Source of the DNA: Antrihabitans stalactiti | GTDB taxonomy: Bacteria > Actinomycetota > Actinomycetes > Mycobacteriales > Mycobacteriaceae | Reading direction: 5' to 3' | Assembly (NCBI RefSeq): GCF_012932915.1 | Contig: NZ_VCQU01000001.1 | Span: 124,001 to 188,000 of the forward strand | Length of the DNA stretch: 64,000 bases | Part shown: positions 43,097 to 52,160 of the stretch, in pieces | How the letters are laid out: every line of letters begins with the position of its first letter | Position numbering within the stretch: the stretch's first letter is position 1 | Notes under the pieces: generated by a model | What the model saw: the letters and a program-made list of their open reading frames with translations, nothing else | Databases searched by the model: none | What the model was told of the DNA's origin: nothing | Made by a program: the position numbers and the translations under genes

Positions 43097-44214
43097 CAGT
43101 TATTGCCGCCCATCGTGTTGACAAAACGGTCGAAAAGATACGCCGCATCATGCGGTCCTGCCGCGGCCTCTGGGTGGTACTGGACCGAGAAGGCGCGACC
43201 GTCGAGCAACCGAACCCCTTCGACCACACCGTCGTTCGCGCAGGTGTGGCTCACGACCGCCCGGCCGAACGGAGTGTCGAACTCCTCCCCGGCCTCACCT
43301 TCCAGCGCGAAGCCGTGGTTCTGCGCGGTGATCGAAATCCGGCCGGTCTCGAGTTCGACGACTGGAATGTTGATTCCGCGATGACCGAACTTCATCTTGT
43401 ACGTGTTGCGGCCCAGCGCCCGACCCAGAATCTGGTTGCCGAAGCAGATGCCGAACAACGGCAGTCCGCGTTCGAGCACTGCCTGCGTCAACGCGACCGC
43501 TCCTCCGGCAGTAGCCGGGTCACCAGGCCCGTTCGACAGGAACACCCCATCCGGCTTCAGCGCCAGGATCTGGTCGATCGTGGTGTTCGCCGAGACGACG
43601 TGCACCCGAACCCCTCGCTGCGCAAACATGCGCGGCGTGTTCGTCTTGATGCCGAGGTCGACAGCGGCGACCGTGTACCGCACATCACCGACCGGCTCGA
43701 TCGTGTACGACTTCGTCGTGCTGACCTCGCTGGCGAGGTCCGCACCGAGCATCGAAGGCTGCGCTTGCACGCGCTCGAGTGCATTCTCGATCGAGGTGAA
43801 CGCGTCGCCGGAGAAGATTCCCGCGCGCATCGACCCGCGAGTGCGCAAGTGCCGCACCACCGCTCGGGTGTCGATTCCCGCAATCCCGACGACGTTCTGC
43901 CGGACCAACTCGTCCTGCAGCGATCCGGTGGCTCGCCAATTCGACGTCCGCCGCGAAGGGTCACGGACCGCATATCCCGCGACCCAGATTCGCGCGCCCT
44001 CGTCGTCTTCGTCGTTCCACCCGGTGTTGCCAATTTGTGGCGCGGTCGCGACGACGATCTGGCGGTGGTAGCTGGGATCGGTCAGCGTTTCCTGGTAGCC
44101 GGTCATCGCCGTACAGAAGACAGCTTCGCCGAGCGTTTCACCTACCGCTCCGAAGCTGGATCCCGGAAAGGCGCGGCCGTCTTCGAGCACCAGCACCGCG
44201 GGTGTCGGGGTCAT
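43096..44214 (-). CDS. carA: Carbamoyl-phosphate synthase small subunit
   Basis: The glutaminase that supplies ammonia to CarB. The start is ATG 44214, giving [20 protein letters not shown] and 372 residues; a longer frame upstream runs into the PH-like gene and is rejected. The glutamine amidotransferase nucleophile is the cysteine of [11 protein letters not shown] near 263-273, with a triad histidine near [11 protein letters not shown]. The start overlaps the PH-like gene's stop as ATGA. Confidence 0.96.
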   Translation of the reverse strand: MTPTPAVLVLEDGRAFPGSSFGAVGETLGEAVFCTAMTGYQETLTDPSYHRQIVVATAPQIGNTGWNDEDDEGARIWVAGYAVRDPSRRTSNWRATGSLQDELVRQNVVGIAGIDTRAVVRHLRTRGSMRAGIFSGDAFTSIENALERVQAQPSMLGADLASEVSTTKSYTIEPVGDVRYTVAAVDLGIKTNTPRMFAQRGVRVHVVSANTTIDQILALKPDGVFLSNGPGDPATAGGAVALTQAVLERGLPLFGICFGNQILGRALGRNTYKMKFGHRGINIPVVELETGRISITAQNHGFALEGEAGEEFDTPFGRAVVSHTCANDGVVEGVRLLDGRAFSVQYHPEAAAGPHDAAYLFDRFVNTMGGNN

Positions 44215-44741
44215 TCGAGTTCTCCGTTCAGCACGAAAGGGTCGTGCGACCGTTCTTCCGTCGCAACCGGTTGGGTCCACGTCGAGTACACAGATTTGTC
44301 GTTGGCGCGGAACCCGGTGTCGATCTCGGTACCGGTCGGCAGCAGCCAGCGGATGACCAGCAGTCCGTCCGCCGTCATCACCTTGCCTGCCAACCCGCGT
44401 TGAGTTCGGATGTTGCGAATAGACACATTCGGGATCCAGATCGCGCTCGCTCCGGTGCGTTCGAGCAGGATTCCCCGCTCGAACCGCGTCAGTTCGGCGC
44501 TGGCGCGGAAGCCGAGATCGCCCACCGCAATACGGTCCTGCCACGTCTCCGTCGTCGTCGAACCGACGTAGAGGCCGGCGGTCGGTTCGACGACTTGCGC
44601 GCCGAAATCATTGGGCACCGCAGGCAGCTCACCGATGGCGGGAGCTTGCCGACGCCCGCGCCGCTGCCAGCCGCGGTACATCAGCCACACGAGAAGCACC
44701 CAGACCGCGACGACTATGAGTACCCACAACGCTCTTTCCAT
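44211..44741 (-). CDS. Membrane protein with PH-like domain in the pyr operon
   Basis: A 176-residue protein with one N-terminal membrane helix ([18 protein letters not shown], about 5-22), a basic stop-transfer stretch RRGRRQAP, and a beta-rich domain facing the cytosol ([20 protein letters not shown] and following). It corresponds by position to Rv1382 of M. tuberculosis, always between pyrC and carA, from memory. Function is not known. The conserved position suggests a link to the pyrimidine pathway or only a shared promoter. It starts 1 base after pyrC. Confidence 0.8.
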   Translation of the reverse strand: MERALWVLIVVAVWVLLVWLMYRGWQRRGRRQAPAIGELPAVPNDFGAQVVEPTAGLYVGSTTTETWQDRIAVGDLGFRASAELTRFERGILLERTGASAIWIPNVSIRNIRTQRGLAGKVMTADGLLVIRWLLPTGTEIDTGFRANDKSVYSTWTQPVATEERSHDPFVLNGELE

Positions 44742-44742
44742 G

Positions 44743-46038
44743 TCAGCCCCTCTTTGTCACTTGGCCACCGAGCGCGGTTACGCGGCCGCGCAAAAACGTC
44801 GCGGTCACCCGCCCTTGCATCGTCATCGATTCGTACGGCGTGTTCTTCGACAAACTCGCCAACTCCGGGCCCCGGACCGTCCAGCTCGCATCCGGGTCGA
44901 CGAGCACCAGGTTCGCCGGTTCGCCCACGTCGATCGGACGTCCGTGATCGTCGAGCCCAACGATTTCCGCGGGCCGTTCGCTCATGACTCGGGCAACCCC
45001 GCGCCAGTCGAGCAGCCCAGGACGCACCATCGTTTCCACAACGATCGACAGCGCAGTCTCCAGTCCGAGCATGCCGGGACGCGCGACGGAGAATTCGCAG
45101 CACTTCTCCTGTTCGGCATGCGGGGCGTGGTCGGTGGCGACACAGTCGATCGTGCCGTCCGCCAAGCCTTTTCGCAGTGCTGCAACATCGGAGGCTTCGC
45201 GCAGCGGCGGGTTCACCTTGTTGACCGCGTCGTAGGTCTCCAGCCGCGAGTCGTCCAGCAGCAGATGGTGCGGAGTGACCTCGGCGGTGATCGAAATGTT
45301 CTGCGCCTTCGCCCATTCGATCAGGGCGACCGTGCCCGCCGTCGAAGCGTGGCAGATGTGCACTCGCGTATTCGCGTCTCGGGCGAGGAGTGCGTCCCGC
45401 GCGACGATGGACTCTTCGGCGGCACGCGGCCAGCCGGCAAGTCCGAGCCGCGCCGCCGTGGCACCTTCGTGCGCCACTGCACCTTCGGTCAAGCGTGGTT
45501 CCTCCGCATGCTGGGCGATCAGCACACCCAGCGAACTCGCGTACTCCAGTGCGCGCCGCATCAGCAGCGGATCGTGCACGCATTTGCCGTCGTCGGAGAA
45601 CATCCGCACTCCGGCGGTTCCTGCCGCCATCGTGCCCATTTCGGCCAATTGCTTGCCTTCGAGCCCAACCGTCACCGCGCCCACCGGGTGCACATCGACC
45701 AGCCCGACCTCCTGGCCACGGCGAAACACATGGTCGGTGATGACGACGGAGTCGGCGACCGGGTTGGTGTTCGCCATCGCGAACACGGCTGTGTACCCGC
45801 CGAGAGCGGCAGCGGCCGAGCCGGACTCGATCGTCTCTGTGTCTTCACGGCCCGGTTCGCGCAGGTGGGTGTGCAGGTCGACGAAGCCGGGCAGCAATAC
45901 CTGACCGCTCGCATCGATGACCTGGGCACCGTCGTCGGCCAGGCCCGTGCCGATTTCGAGAATCTCACCGTCGCCGAGCCTGATGTCGACAGGCTCACCC
46001 TCGCCGTAGGGGCGTGCTCCCTTGATGAGGACGGTCAT
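44743..46038 (-). CDS. pyrC: Dihydroorotase
   Basis: Cyclises carbamoyl aspartate to dihydroorotate. The 431-residue protein has the zinc motif [10 protein letters not shown] near 57-66, the conserved [11 protein letters not shown] segment near 303-313, and the amidohydrolase C-terminus. The start is ATG 46038 ([15 protein letters not shown]). A frame open to 46107 would add 23 residues coded by a short GAGCGCAGCGAG repeat and is rejected. The pyrB stop lies 61 bases upstream. Confidence 0.95.
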   Translation of the reverse strand: MTVLIKGARPYGEGEPVDIRLGDGEILEIGTGLADDGAQVIDASGQVLLPGFVDLHTHLREPGREDTETIESGSAAAALGGYTAVFAMANTNPVADSVVITDHVFRRGQEVGLVDVHPVGAVTVGLEGKQLAEMGTMAAGTAGVRMFSDDGKCVHDPLLMRRALEYASSLGVLIAQHAEEPRLTEGAVAHEGATAARLGLAGWPRAAEESIVARDALLARDANTRVHICHASTAGTVALIEWAKAQNISITAEVTPHHLLLDDSRLETYDAVNKVNPPLREASDVAALRKGLADGTIDCVATDHAPHAEQEKCCEFSVARPGMLGLETALSIVVETMVRPGLLDWRGVARVMSERPAEIVGLDDHGRPIDVGEPANLVLVDPDASWTVRGPELASLSKNTPYESMTMQGRVTATFLRGRVTALGGQVTKRG

Positions 46039-46046
46039 GCGGCTAC

Positions 46047-46098
46047 CTCGCTGCGCTCGGGCGCCGCATTCGTGCTGATTGTTCGCTCGCTGCGCTCG
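46047..46098. repeat. Two copies of a 13-bp CTCGCTGCGCTCG repeat
   Basis: Exact copies at 46047-46059 and 46086-46098 fill the pyrB-pyrC gap. The reverse strand core GAGCGCAGCGA recurs at 36499-36509. It is a short dispersed repeat typical of high-GC actinobacterial gaps; it happens to be in frame with pyrC and would encode ARAQRG/ERAQRA if translated. Confidence 0.7.
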
Positions 46099-46099
46099 C

Positions 46100-47041
46100 T
46101 CATGCAACCGCCTCGTCCGTGCCGACCAGCAGCCGAAACAGCACTGCCATCCGCATGTGCACTCCGTTCGTCACCTGTTGCAGTACAGCGGTTTTCGATG
46201 AATCGGCGACCGAGTGCGCGATTTCCATGCCGCGCAGCATCGGTCCGGGGTGCAGCACGGTCGCGTGGTCGGCCAGCATGCCGAGCCGCTTCTCCGACAG
46301 TCCGTAGGCCACCGAATACTCACGCGCCGACGGGAAGAAGCCACCGTTCATGCGTTCGGCCTGCACGCGCAGCAGCAGCACGGCATCGGCACCCGGCAAC
46401 TCGGCGTCGATCGAGTGCGACACGGTCACCGGCCAGGTCTCCACACCGAACGGCAACAGCGTGCGCGGCGCGACCAGCACCACTTCGGCGCCGAGCTTCG
46501 CCAGCAGCAACGCGTTGGAGCGCGCGACGCGGCTGTGGAGAATGTCGCCGACGATCACGATGCGCTTCTCCTCGATGCCGCCGAGGCGCTGGCGGATCGT
46601 CAGCGCATCCAGCAACGCCTGGGTCGGGTGCTCGTGGGTACCGTCGCCGGCGTTGATGACGGCAGGTCCGTCGCCTTGGTTGCTCGTCCACGCTGCGATC
46701 TGATGAGCCGCGCCCGAGGCAGGATGGCGAACGATCAGCGCGTCGGCGCCGGCAGCGCGCAACGTCATCGCCGTGTCGCGGAGCGATTCGCCCTTCGACA
46801 CCGACGAACTGCTGGCACTCACGTTGATGACGTCGGCGCTCATCCATTTGCCTGCGACCTCGAACGACACTCGCGTCCGCGTCGAGTTCTCGTAGAACAC
46901 GGTCATCACGGTGCGACCACGCAACGTCGGGAGCTTCTTGACTTCACGACCCAGCAGCGCCTGCTCGAACCGCTCTGCGTCGTCCAACAACGACGTCGCG
47001 CTCTCTCGGGTGAGATCGGCGACGGTAAGCAGGTGCTTCAT
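46100..47041 (-). CDS. pyrB: Aspartate carbamoyltransferase catalytic chain
   Basis: Joins carbamoyl phosphate and aspartate, the committed step of pyrimidine synthesis. With the ATG at 47041 the protein is 313 residues ([20 protein letters not shown]). Motifs: carbamoyl-phosphate binding [11 protein letters not shown] near 51-61, the [11 protein letters not shown] loop near 80, and HPTQALLDA near 134-142. It overlaps pyrR by 4 bases. No regulatory pyrI gene is adjacent, as usual in Actinobacteria. Confidence 0.96.
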   Translation of the reverse strand: MKHLLTVADLTRESATSLLDDAERFEQALLGREVKKLPTLRGRTVMTVFYENSTRTRVSFEVAGKWMSADVINVSASSSSVSKGESLRDTAMTLRAAGADALIVRHPASGAAHQIAAWTSNQGDGPAVINAGDGTHEHPTQALLDALTIRQRLGGIEEKRIVIVGDILHSRVARSNALLLAKLGAEVVLVAPRTLLPFGVETWPVTVSHSIDAELPGADAVLLLRVQAERMNGGFFPSAREYSVAYGLSEKRLGMLADHATVLHPGPMLRGMEIAHSVADSSKTAVLQQVTNGVHMRMAVLFRLLVGTDEAVA

Positions 47042-47706
47042 TCGACGCCACTGGATTCGACGCCACTGCTTTTCGCGGCGGCAGCGTGGAGCAGGACGGC
47101 GTCGCGTCCATCGTGCTCGACGAGCAGCACCGATACGTCTTCTGCTCGGGAGGTCGGGACGTTCTTTCCGACATAGTCGGCGCGCAGCGGGAGTTCGCGG
47201 TGACCACGATCGACCAGGACCGCCAGCTGCACCGACCTTGCCCGACCGAGATCGCGCAGCGCATCGAGCGCCGAGCGGACCGTGCGGCCCGAGAAGAGAA
47301 CGTCGTCCACCAGCACAACCAACGCATCTTCGATCCCGCCGTCGGGGACGGAGGTCCGTTCCAGCGGTCGATGCGGTTTGGTCCGTAAGTCGTCGCGGTA
47401 GAGGGTGATGTCGAGTGAGCCGACTGCGGGCCTGATCCCGGCGAACTCTTCGATCTTGTCGGCCAGCCGATGCGCGAGAGTCGTACCGCGCGTGGGGATT
47501 CCGATCAGCACGACCCGCGGGGCCGCCACGTCGTCGGCATCCAGGGCGGTCTTCTCGATGATTTGGTGCGCGATTCTGGCGATAGTTCGAGCAACGTCCG
47601 CCGACGACAGCAACTCTCGTGCCGAAGCGGCCCATTCAGGACTGTGTCGTGTCGAAGAATCGACAGCGCCAGCGTGCTCGGAGACCCGTTTGTCGGGCAT
47701 GCGCAT
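47038..47706 (-). CDS. pyrR: PyrR, pyrimidine operon regulator and uracil phosphoribosyltransferase
   Basis: Binds pyr mRNA when UMP/UTP is high and may make UMP from uracil and PRPP. The 222-residue protein has the PRPP-binding signature [20 protein letters not shown] near 129-148. ATG 47706 has AAGGAGG 8 bases upstream. The C-terminus ends [10 protein letters not shown] because of a 15-bp tandem duplication (47040-47069), which is odd and probably harmless. It is first in the pyr operon, behind a PyrR-binding loop. Confidence 0.95.
   Translation of the reverse strand: MRMPDKRVSEHAGAVDSSTRHSPEWAASARELLSSADVARTIARIAHQIIEKTALDADDVAAPRVVLIGIPTRGTTLAHRLADKIEEFAGIRPAVGSLDITLYRDDLRTKPHRPLERTSVPDGGIEDALVVLVDDVLFSGRTVRSALDALRDLGRARSVQLAVLVDRGHRELPLRADYVGKNVPTSRAEDVSVLLVEHDGRDAVLLHAAAAKSSGVESSGVE
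47040..47069. repeat. 15-bp tandem duplication in the pyrR 3' end
   Basis: ATTCGACGCCACTGG at 47040-47054 is followed by the same 15 bases with one change at the last. It repeats SSGVE in PyrR and abuts the pyrR stop and pyrB start. Confidence 0.85.
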
Positions 47707-47725
47707 ACCTCCGACCTCCTTCTCC

Positions 47726-47736
47726 GCCTCTCTGGA
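47726..47736 (-). promoter_or_regulatory. PyrR-binding RNA loop in the pyr leader
   Basis: On the minus strand the leader reads TCCAGAGAGGC, fitting the known PyrR-binding consensus UCCNGNGAGGY. It lies between TCCG and CGGA, which can pair as a short stem. It is 4 bases upstream of the AAGGAGG ribosome binding site of pyrR. Bound PyrR would block ribosome access, as shown for the mycobacterial pyr operon; no terminator-antiterminator pair is visible here, so translational repression is inferred. Confidence 0.8.
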
Positions 47737-47870
47737 CGGATCGTTAAAGGATGTCTTATCGGCAGCTAGCCTAGCAGCGCGGGGCCTCGGGGAAAGAATT
47801 CTCGCGGCGCAATCGGTCGACCGTCGATATTCTTGCGGTGAGCACGCAAATTACGGACAAAGGGGGGCCG

Positions 47871-48404
47871 ATGACCGCGATCTACGTCGTGTGCTTCACC
47901 ATCGGCGTCGTTGCGCTGGTCGGAAGCGCCGTGCTCGGCGAATTCGGTGGTGCCGACCATCACGGTGGCGTCGGCGGACACACCGGCGACGGCGTGCCCA
48001 TTCTGAGCCTGACCACGATCGCCACCGGAATCTTCGGCTTCGGCGCAGGTGGCTGGGGCACGGACCTGCTAGGTCTCGACGAACCTGGTCCGGTGATCGC
48101 GGGTGCGGTGACGGCAGTCGCGTTGATGTTGATCTTCCGTGGGCTCCTGCTCCCCTACTTGCTTCGCCAGCAAGCGAATTCGCACTTCAGCCGTCGATCG
48201 TTCGTCGGTCTGCTCGGTCGCGTGGAACTGGCGATTCCGCTGGACGGCTGGGGCGAGATCGTGTTCACCGACCCAGGCGGCAGCAGAGTGCGCGCCAAAG
48301 CGAAAAGCGCCGAACCTGTTGCGCTTCCGGCCGCCAGCCAGATCTACATCACAGACGTCGACGACGAGTTCGTGCACGTGATCGCCGTACCCGAGCTCGA
48401 TTAA
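47871..48404 (+). CDS. NfeD-like membrane protein
   Basis: A 177-residue protein of the NfeD family, partners of flotillins. Three or so hydrophobic segments occupy about residues 5-25, 45-70 and 75-100; the C-terminal soluble OB-fold part contains FVGLLGRVELAIPLDGWGEI. The start is ATG 47871, 5 bases after AAGGGGGG; a GTG at 47838 is less likely. The flotillin gene follows by 20 bases, the standard pairing. It diverges from pyrR. Confidence 0.85.
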   Translation: MTAIYVVCFTIGVVALVGSAVLGEFGGADHHGGVGGHTGDGVPILSLTTIATGIFGFGAGGWGTDLLGLDEPGPVIAGAVTAVALMLIFRGLLLPYLLRQQANSHFSRRSFVGLLGRVELAIPLDGWGEIVFTDPGGSRVRAKAKSAEPVALPAASQIYITDVDDEFVHVIAVPELD

Positions 48405-48424
48405 GAAGCAAGGAGCACAACGAC

Positions 48425-49894
48425 ATGCTGGTGACCATCATCGTGGCCGCCCTAGCTGCGCTTATCGTGTTCATCGCGCTGCCACTGATCTACGTCAAGA
48501 ACTACATCAAGGTGCCGCCGAACGAAGTCGCGGTGTTCACCGGCCGTGGCACCCCCAAGGTGGTCCGAGGTGGGGCCAGATTCCGGATTCCCGGCATCGA
48601 ACGCGTCGACAAAATGTCGCTCGAACCGTTCAACGTCAACATCAACCTGCAGAATGCGTTGTCGAACAACGGGGTCCCGGTCAGTGTCGAGGCCGTCGGG
48701 CTGGTCCGGATCGGGTCCAACGACGAGGCAGTGCAGACCGCGGTCCAGCGCTTCTTGACCGCTGACCTGCACGAACTACAACGCCAGATCAACGAGATCC
48801 TGTCCGGCAGCCTGCGCGGCATCACCGCACAGATGACCGTCGAAGACCTCAACTCCAACCGCGACACCCTCGCGCGCAGCGTCGTCGAGGAGGCGGGCAG
48901 CGACCTCGCACGCATCGGCATGGAGGTCGACGTCCTCAAGATCGCGGGGATCTCCGACAAGAACGGCTACCTCGAGTCGCTCGGTGAGCGCCGAATCGCC
49001 GAGGTCAGACGCGACGCCATCGTCGGTACCGCCGAAGCGGAACGCGACGCACAAATTCAATCCGCCAAGGCTCGGCAGGCTGGTTCGGTCGCCCAGGCAG
49101 TCGCCGATACAGCGATCGCCACGGCAAATCAGCAACGAGACGTCGAGCTGGCGCGGCTGCGTGCGCGGACCGAAGCCGAGAACGCAGAGGCCGACCAGGC
49201 CGGACCGCTCGCCCAGGCCACCGCCGAGAAGGCAGTCGGCATCGCCCGCGAGCAATCCGAGGCGGCACGCGTCGAGGCCCGCACGATCGTGGAGCAGAAG
49301 CGAGCCCAGCAGGCACAGGCCGCGCTGCAAGCCGACGTCATCGCACCGGCCGAAGCAGAACGTCAAGCCGCGATCGCACGAGCCGAAGGCGAGCGGCGCG
49401 CCTCGATTCTGCGCGCCGAGGCCGCCGCCGAGACCTCACGGCAGACCGGCGCCGCCGAAGCCGACGCCCGCAAGTTCGCCGCCGAAGCGCTCCGCGCCGA
49501 GCGTCAAGCCGAGGCCGACGGTCTGCGTGCGCGACTCGAAGCCGAAGCAGCCGGTAAGAAGCAGGTCGCCGAAGCGCTCAACGCATTCGGCGCTCAGGCA
49601 GCGCGATTGCAGACGCTGCCCGATATCTTGCGCACCTTGGTCGAGGCAACCACCGCTGCGGCTGCGCCGGTCGGCAATATCGACCGAATCTCGATCGTCG
49701 GCGGCTCGGACGGCGCATCCGGATCGATCGGATCGATCCTCGGAGTCTCCCCGCAGGTGATCGCGAGTGTCATTGCGACGCTGGAGAACTCGGGCGTCGA
49801 CATCACCGGGATTCTGAACAGCCTTGGCCGAAACGACACCGAGCCCGATCTCGTCGCAGTCCCGGATCCGGTGGCGGAGGAACCGACCGCGTGA
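48425..49894 (+). CDS. Flotillin-like band-7/SPFH protein
   Basis: A membrane-microdomain scaffold of 489 residues. A hydrophobic N-terminus (IIVAALAALIVFIALPLIYV, about 4-23) anchors it; the SPFH domain runs to about 190 and includes NEVAVFTGRGTPKVVRGGAR. Then a long alanine/glutamate-rich coiled coil of EAE/AEA repeats extends to about 415. The C-terminal tail holds a Ser/Gly-rich stretch (IVGGSDGASGSIGSILG). The start is ATG 48425. It overlaps the serpin start by 4 bases. Confidence 0.93.
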   Translation: MLVTIIVAALAALIVFIALPLIYVKNYIKVPPNEVAVFTGRGTPKVVRGGARFRIPGIERVDKMSLEPFNVNINLQNALSNNGVPVSVEAVGLVRIGSNDEAVQTAVQRFLTADLHELQRQINEILSGSLRGITAQMTVEDLNSNRDTLARSVVEEAGSDLARIGMEVDVLKIAGISDKNGYLESLGERRIAEVRRDAIVGTAEAERDAQIQSAKARQAGSVAQAVADTAIATANQQRDVELARLRARTEAENAEADQAGPLAQATAEKAVGIAREQSEAARVEARTIVEQKRAQQAQAALQADVIAPAEAERQAAIARAEGERRASILRAEAAAETSRQTGAAEADARKFAAEALRAERQAEADGLRARLEAEAAGKKQVAEALNAFGAQAARLQTLPDILRTLVEATTAAAAPVGNIDRISIVGGSDGASGSIGSILGVSPQVIASVIATLENSGVDITGILNSLGRNDTEPDLVAVPDPVAEEPTA

Positions 49895-50970
49895 ACATCG
49901 CCCCGGCGATCGACGCGGCCAACGGTCTGACGGGCCGTTGGTGCGCGGCAGCCGGAGACGACGATTTCGTCCTGTCCGGCGCGGGGCTCTGGCCGTTGCT
50001 CGCCCTTCTCGCCTCCGCGGCAGCTGGGCCGACTCGGGACGAACTCGCGGCAGCCGCGGGGACGGATTCGCAACGCGACGCTCTCGAGGTGCTGGGGGCT
50101 CTGCACAGTGCTGATGCGGCCTCTGCCGCGTTGGGTCTGTGGGTCCGAGACGGGGTGCCGCTCAACGACGCATGGGTCCGGGGTCTGCCCGCTGGCACGG
50201 TCGCGCGGTTGAGCGGTCAGGCGGCGTTGGATGCCTGGGCTTCGAAGCACACCATAGGCCTGATCGAACGGTTTCCGCTTACCGTCAGACCTGAGGACGT
50301 CTTGATTCTCGCGACCGCCCTCGCGGCAAAGACGTTGTGGCGGCACAAGTTCAACCCGAGTGGGTCGATGCTCTATCGAACATCAGCCGACCTCGGCATC
50401 GCCGGAATCGTCGACGGCGTCACTCGGGTGATCGTGGAAGGTCGCGACGACGTCGATGTGCACCTCGTCGTGGGCGACGGCGGTCCGGGTGCCGTGATTG
50501 CCGCCGGCTTGGCTGCTTTGTCGGGCTCGACCGTGCTGCCGGCGAGCGAACTGCCCGTTGGCGCTACCGCGCCGGGTCTCGTCGTAGCTGAAGAGCGTGC
50601 CGGCTCATCGGACGATCAGCTACGGCTTGCCGTGCCGCCCTTCGACATTCACAGCTCCCACGATTTGCTGCAGCACGCCGAGCTGTTCGGTCTACGGTCG
50701 GCAACAAGTTCCTCGGCACAGTTTCCAGGCCTCAGCCCGGACGACCTCGTGCTATCCAGCGGCACACAAGCGGTGCTCGCCACATTCTCTGCCGAAGGCT
50801 TCGAAGCCGCGGCGGTCACGGCGTTCGGCTTCGCCCGCGCGAGCGCGCCGCTACTGCGCCACCGGGCCCGAGTTGTGCGGATAACCCTCGACCGACCCTT
50901 CGGCTTCATCGCCGTCCACCGCCCCAGCGGTCTCGCCATCGTCGCTGGGTGGGTGGCTAAACCGGCGTAA
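49891..50970 (+). CDS. Divergent serpin (serine protease inhibitor)
   Basis: A 359-residue serpin-fold protein. The N-terminal helix region (FVLSGAGLWPLLALLASAAA near 26-45), the shutter LDAWASKHTIGLI near 113-125 followed by VLILATALAAKTLWRHKF, and the C-terminal strand DRPFGFIAVHRPSGLAIVAG match serpin blocks. The hinge AEGFEAAAVT at 301-310 fits the inhibitory EEGTEAAAAT pattern, but the hinge position after glycine is Phe rather than Thr. No signal peptide is visible, so it is probably cytosolic. The GTG start overlaps the flotillin stop as GTGA. Target unknown. Confidence 0.85.
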   Translation: MNIAPAIDAANGLTGRWCAAAGDDDFVLSGAGLWPLLALLASAAAGPTRDELAAAAGTDSQRDALEVLGALHSADAASAALGLWVRDGVPLNDAWVRGLPAGTVARLSGQAALDAWASKHTIGLIERFPLTVRPEDVLILATALAAKTLWRHKFNPSGSMLYRTSADLGIAGIVDGVTRVIVEGRDDVDVHLVVGDGGPGAVIAAGLAALSGSTVLPASELPVGATAPGLVVAEERAGSSDDQLRLAVPPFDIHSSHDLLQHAELFGLRSATSSSAQFPGLSPDDLVLSSGTQAVLATFSAEGFEAAAVTAFGFARASAPLLRHRARVVRITLDRPFGFIAVHRPSGLAIVAGWVAKPA

Positions 50971-50977
50971 ACCTCAT

Positions 50978-51035
50978 CGAGCGTGCACTTATTCAGGACA
51001 AATCGGCCGAAACAGGCTGAACAACTGCACTCTCG
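50978..51035. repeat. 58-bp hairpin element A
   Basis: Arms 50978-50995 (CGAGCGTGCACTTATTCA) and 51018-51035 pair at 15 of 18 positions, around a 22-base loop containing AATCGGCCGAA. It follows the serpin stop and may end that transcript. Confidence 0.75.
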
Positions 51036-51049
51036 GCGGACGGCCGCCT

Positions 51050-51107
51050 CGAGCGCATAGAAATGGTGGCAGATCGGGCCGAATTTGCCACCAAAACTAT
51101 GCGCTCG
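51050..51107. repeat. 58-bp hairpin element B
   Basis: Arms CGAGCGCATAG-AAA-TGGTGGCA and its complement pair over 11 and 8 bases with three mismatches, around a loop GATCGGGCCGAATT. Length and loop core (TCGG-CCGAA) match element A just upstream. It overlaps the last bases of nusB and could terminate both converging operons. Confidence 0.75.
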
Positions 51108-51585
51108 GGGGCTGAAGCTGGGCAGCCGCGGCGGCGCGGACCTGCGGGGCGACGACCACGACCTGGCCGAGGACGCCGTTGATGAAGCCTGGCGAATCGT
51201 CGGTGGACAGTTGCTTCGCCAACTCGACCGCCTCGTCGACCACGACGACAGGCGGGACGTCAGGGGCGTAGAACAATTCCCAGACCGCGATGCGGAGGAT
51301 GGCGCGGTCGACTGCTGGTAGGCGGTCGAGGGTCCATTCCTGCAGGTAGGAAGCAACCGTTTCGTCGACGCGGTCGAGATTCTCGGCCACGCCGCGCACG
51401 ATCTCGATCGTGTAGGCATGCACGGGCGCGACCTGGTCGTCGGCAATCGCCAACTCCGACCGCTCCGCTGCGAGGTCTACGGGATCGAGGTCGCGCGCTT
51501 CGGCCTCGAAGAGCAGGTCGACGGCCCGGCGACGGGCTTTGTGCCGGGCGCCAAGCTTTTTGGGCGCTGGCCTGTCGGAAGACAC
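51097..51585 (-). CDS. nusB: Transcription antitermination factor NusB
   Basis: NusB with NusE binds boxA of rRNA transcripts for antitermination. The 162-residue protein shows [20 protein letters not shown] at the N-terminus and [20 protein letters not shown] near 92-111, both family blocks, then [20 protein letters not shown]. Its start directly abuts the efp stop, so the pair is co-translated. The stop codon lies within hairpin element B. Confidence 0.95.
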   Translation of the reverse strand: MSSDRPAPKKLGARHKARRRAVDLLFEAEARDLDPVDLAAERSELAIADDQVAPVHAYTIEIVRGVAENLDRVDETVASYLQEWTLDRLPAVDRAILRIAVWELFYAPDVPPVVVVDEAVELAKQLSTDDSPGFINGVLGQVVVVAPQVRAAAAAQLQPPSA

Positions 51586-52149
51586 TTAGCTGTTCACACG
51601 CCCGAGGTAGTTGCCGTCACGCGAATCGATCTTCAGCTTGTCGCCCGTGTTGATGAACAGCGGGACGTTCACTTCGGCACCGGTTTCGAGCGTGGCCGGC
51701 TTCGTCCCGCCGGTGGACCGGTCGCCCTGCAGGCCCGGATCGGTGTGCTGCACGACGAGCTCGACTGTGACGGGAAGTTCGACGAAAAGCGGTGCGCCTT
51801 CGTGTGTCGCGACCTGCACGCTCATGTTCTCGAGCAGGAAGCGCGCGCCGTCGCCGATCGTCTCCGCGGTGATGGAGATCTGGTCGTAGGTGTCGCCGTC
51901 CATGAATATGTAGTCGCTACCGTCGTGGTACAGGTAGGTCATGTCGCGACGGTCGACGGTGGCGGTTTCGACCTTGACGCCCGCGTTGAACGTCTTGTCG
52001 ACGACCTTGCCGGACAGCACGTTCTTCAGTTTCGTCCGCACGAACGCGGGACCCTTGCCCGGCTTGACGTGCTGGAACTCGATGATCGTCCACAGCTGGT
52101 TGTCGATCTGCAGCACAAGGCCGTTCTTGAAATCACTTGTCGAAGCCAC
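51586..52149 (-). CDS. efp: Elongation factor P
   Basis: Helps ribosomes through polyproline stretches. The 187-residue protein has the three OB-like domains; the loop contacting the peptidyl-tRNA is [10 protein letters not shown] with the tip lysine at residue 32. Domain 3 carries the signature near the C-terminus ([20 protein letters not shown]). No modification gene (epmA, ymfI) is nearby. It lies in the pepQ-efp-nusB order of Mycobacteriales. Confidence 0.96.
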   Translation of the reverse strand: MASTSDFKNGLVLQIDNQLWTIIEFQHVKPGKGPAFVRTKLKNVLSGKVVDKTFNAGVKVETATVDRRDMTYLYHDGSDYIFMDGDTYDQISITAETIGDGARFLLENMSVQVATHEGAPLFVELPVTVELVVQHTDPGLQGDRSTGGTKPATLETGAEVNVPLFINTGDKLKIDSRDGNYLGRVNS

Positions 52150-52160
52150 TCGCGTCTCTC

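Noticed and set aside
47042-47635. 198-codon N-terminal extension of pyrB
   Set aside because: It lies inside pyrR in another frame. ATG 47041 gives the standard PyrB length and overlaps the pyrR stop by 4 bases.
47405-48424. N-terminal extension of the flotillin frame through the pyrR and NfeD region
   Set aside because: The extension crosses pyrR antisense and the NfeD gene in another frame. ATG 48425 begins the conserved hydrophobic anchor and follows the NfeD stop by 20 bases.
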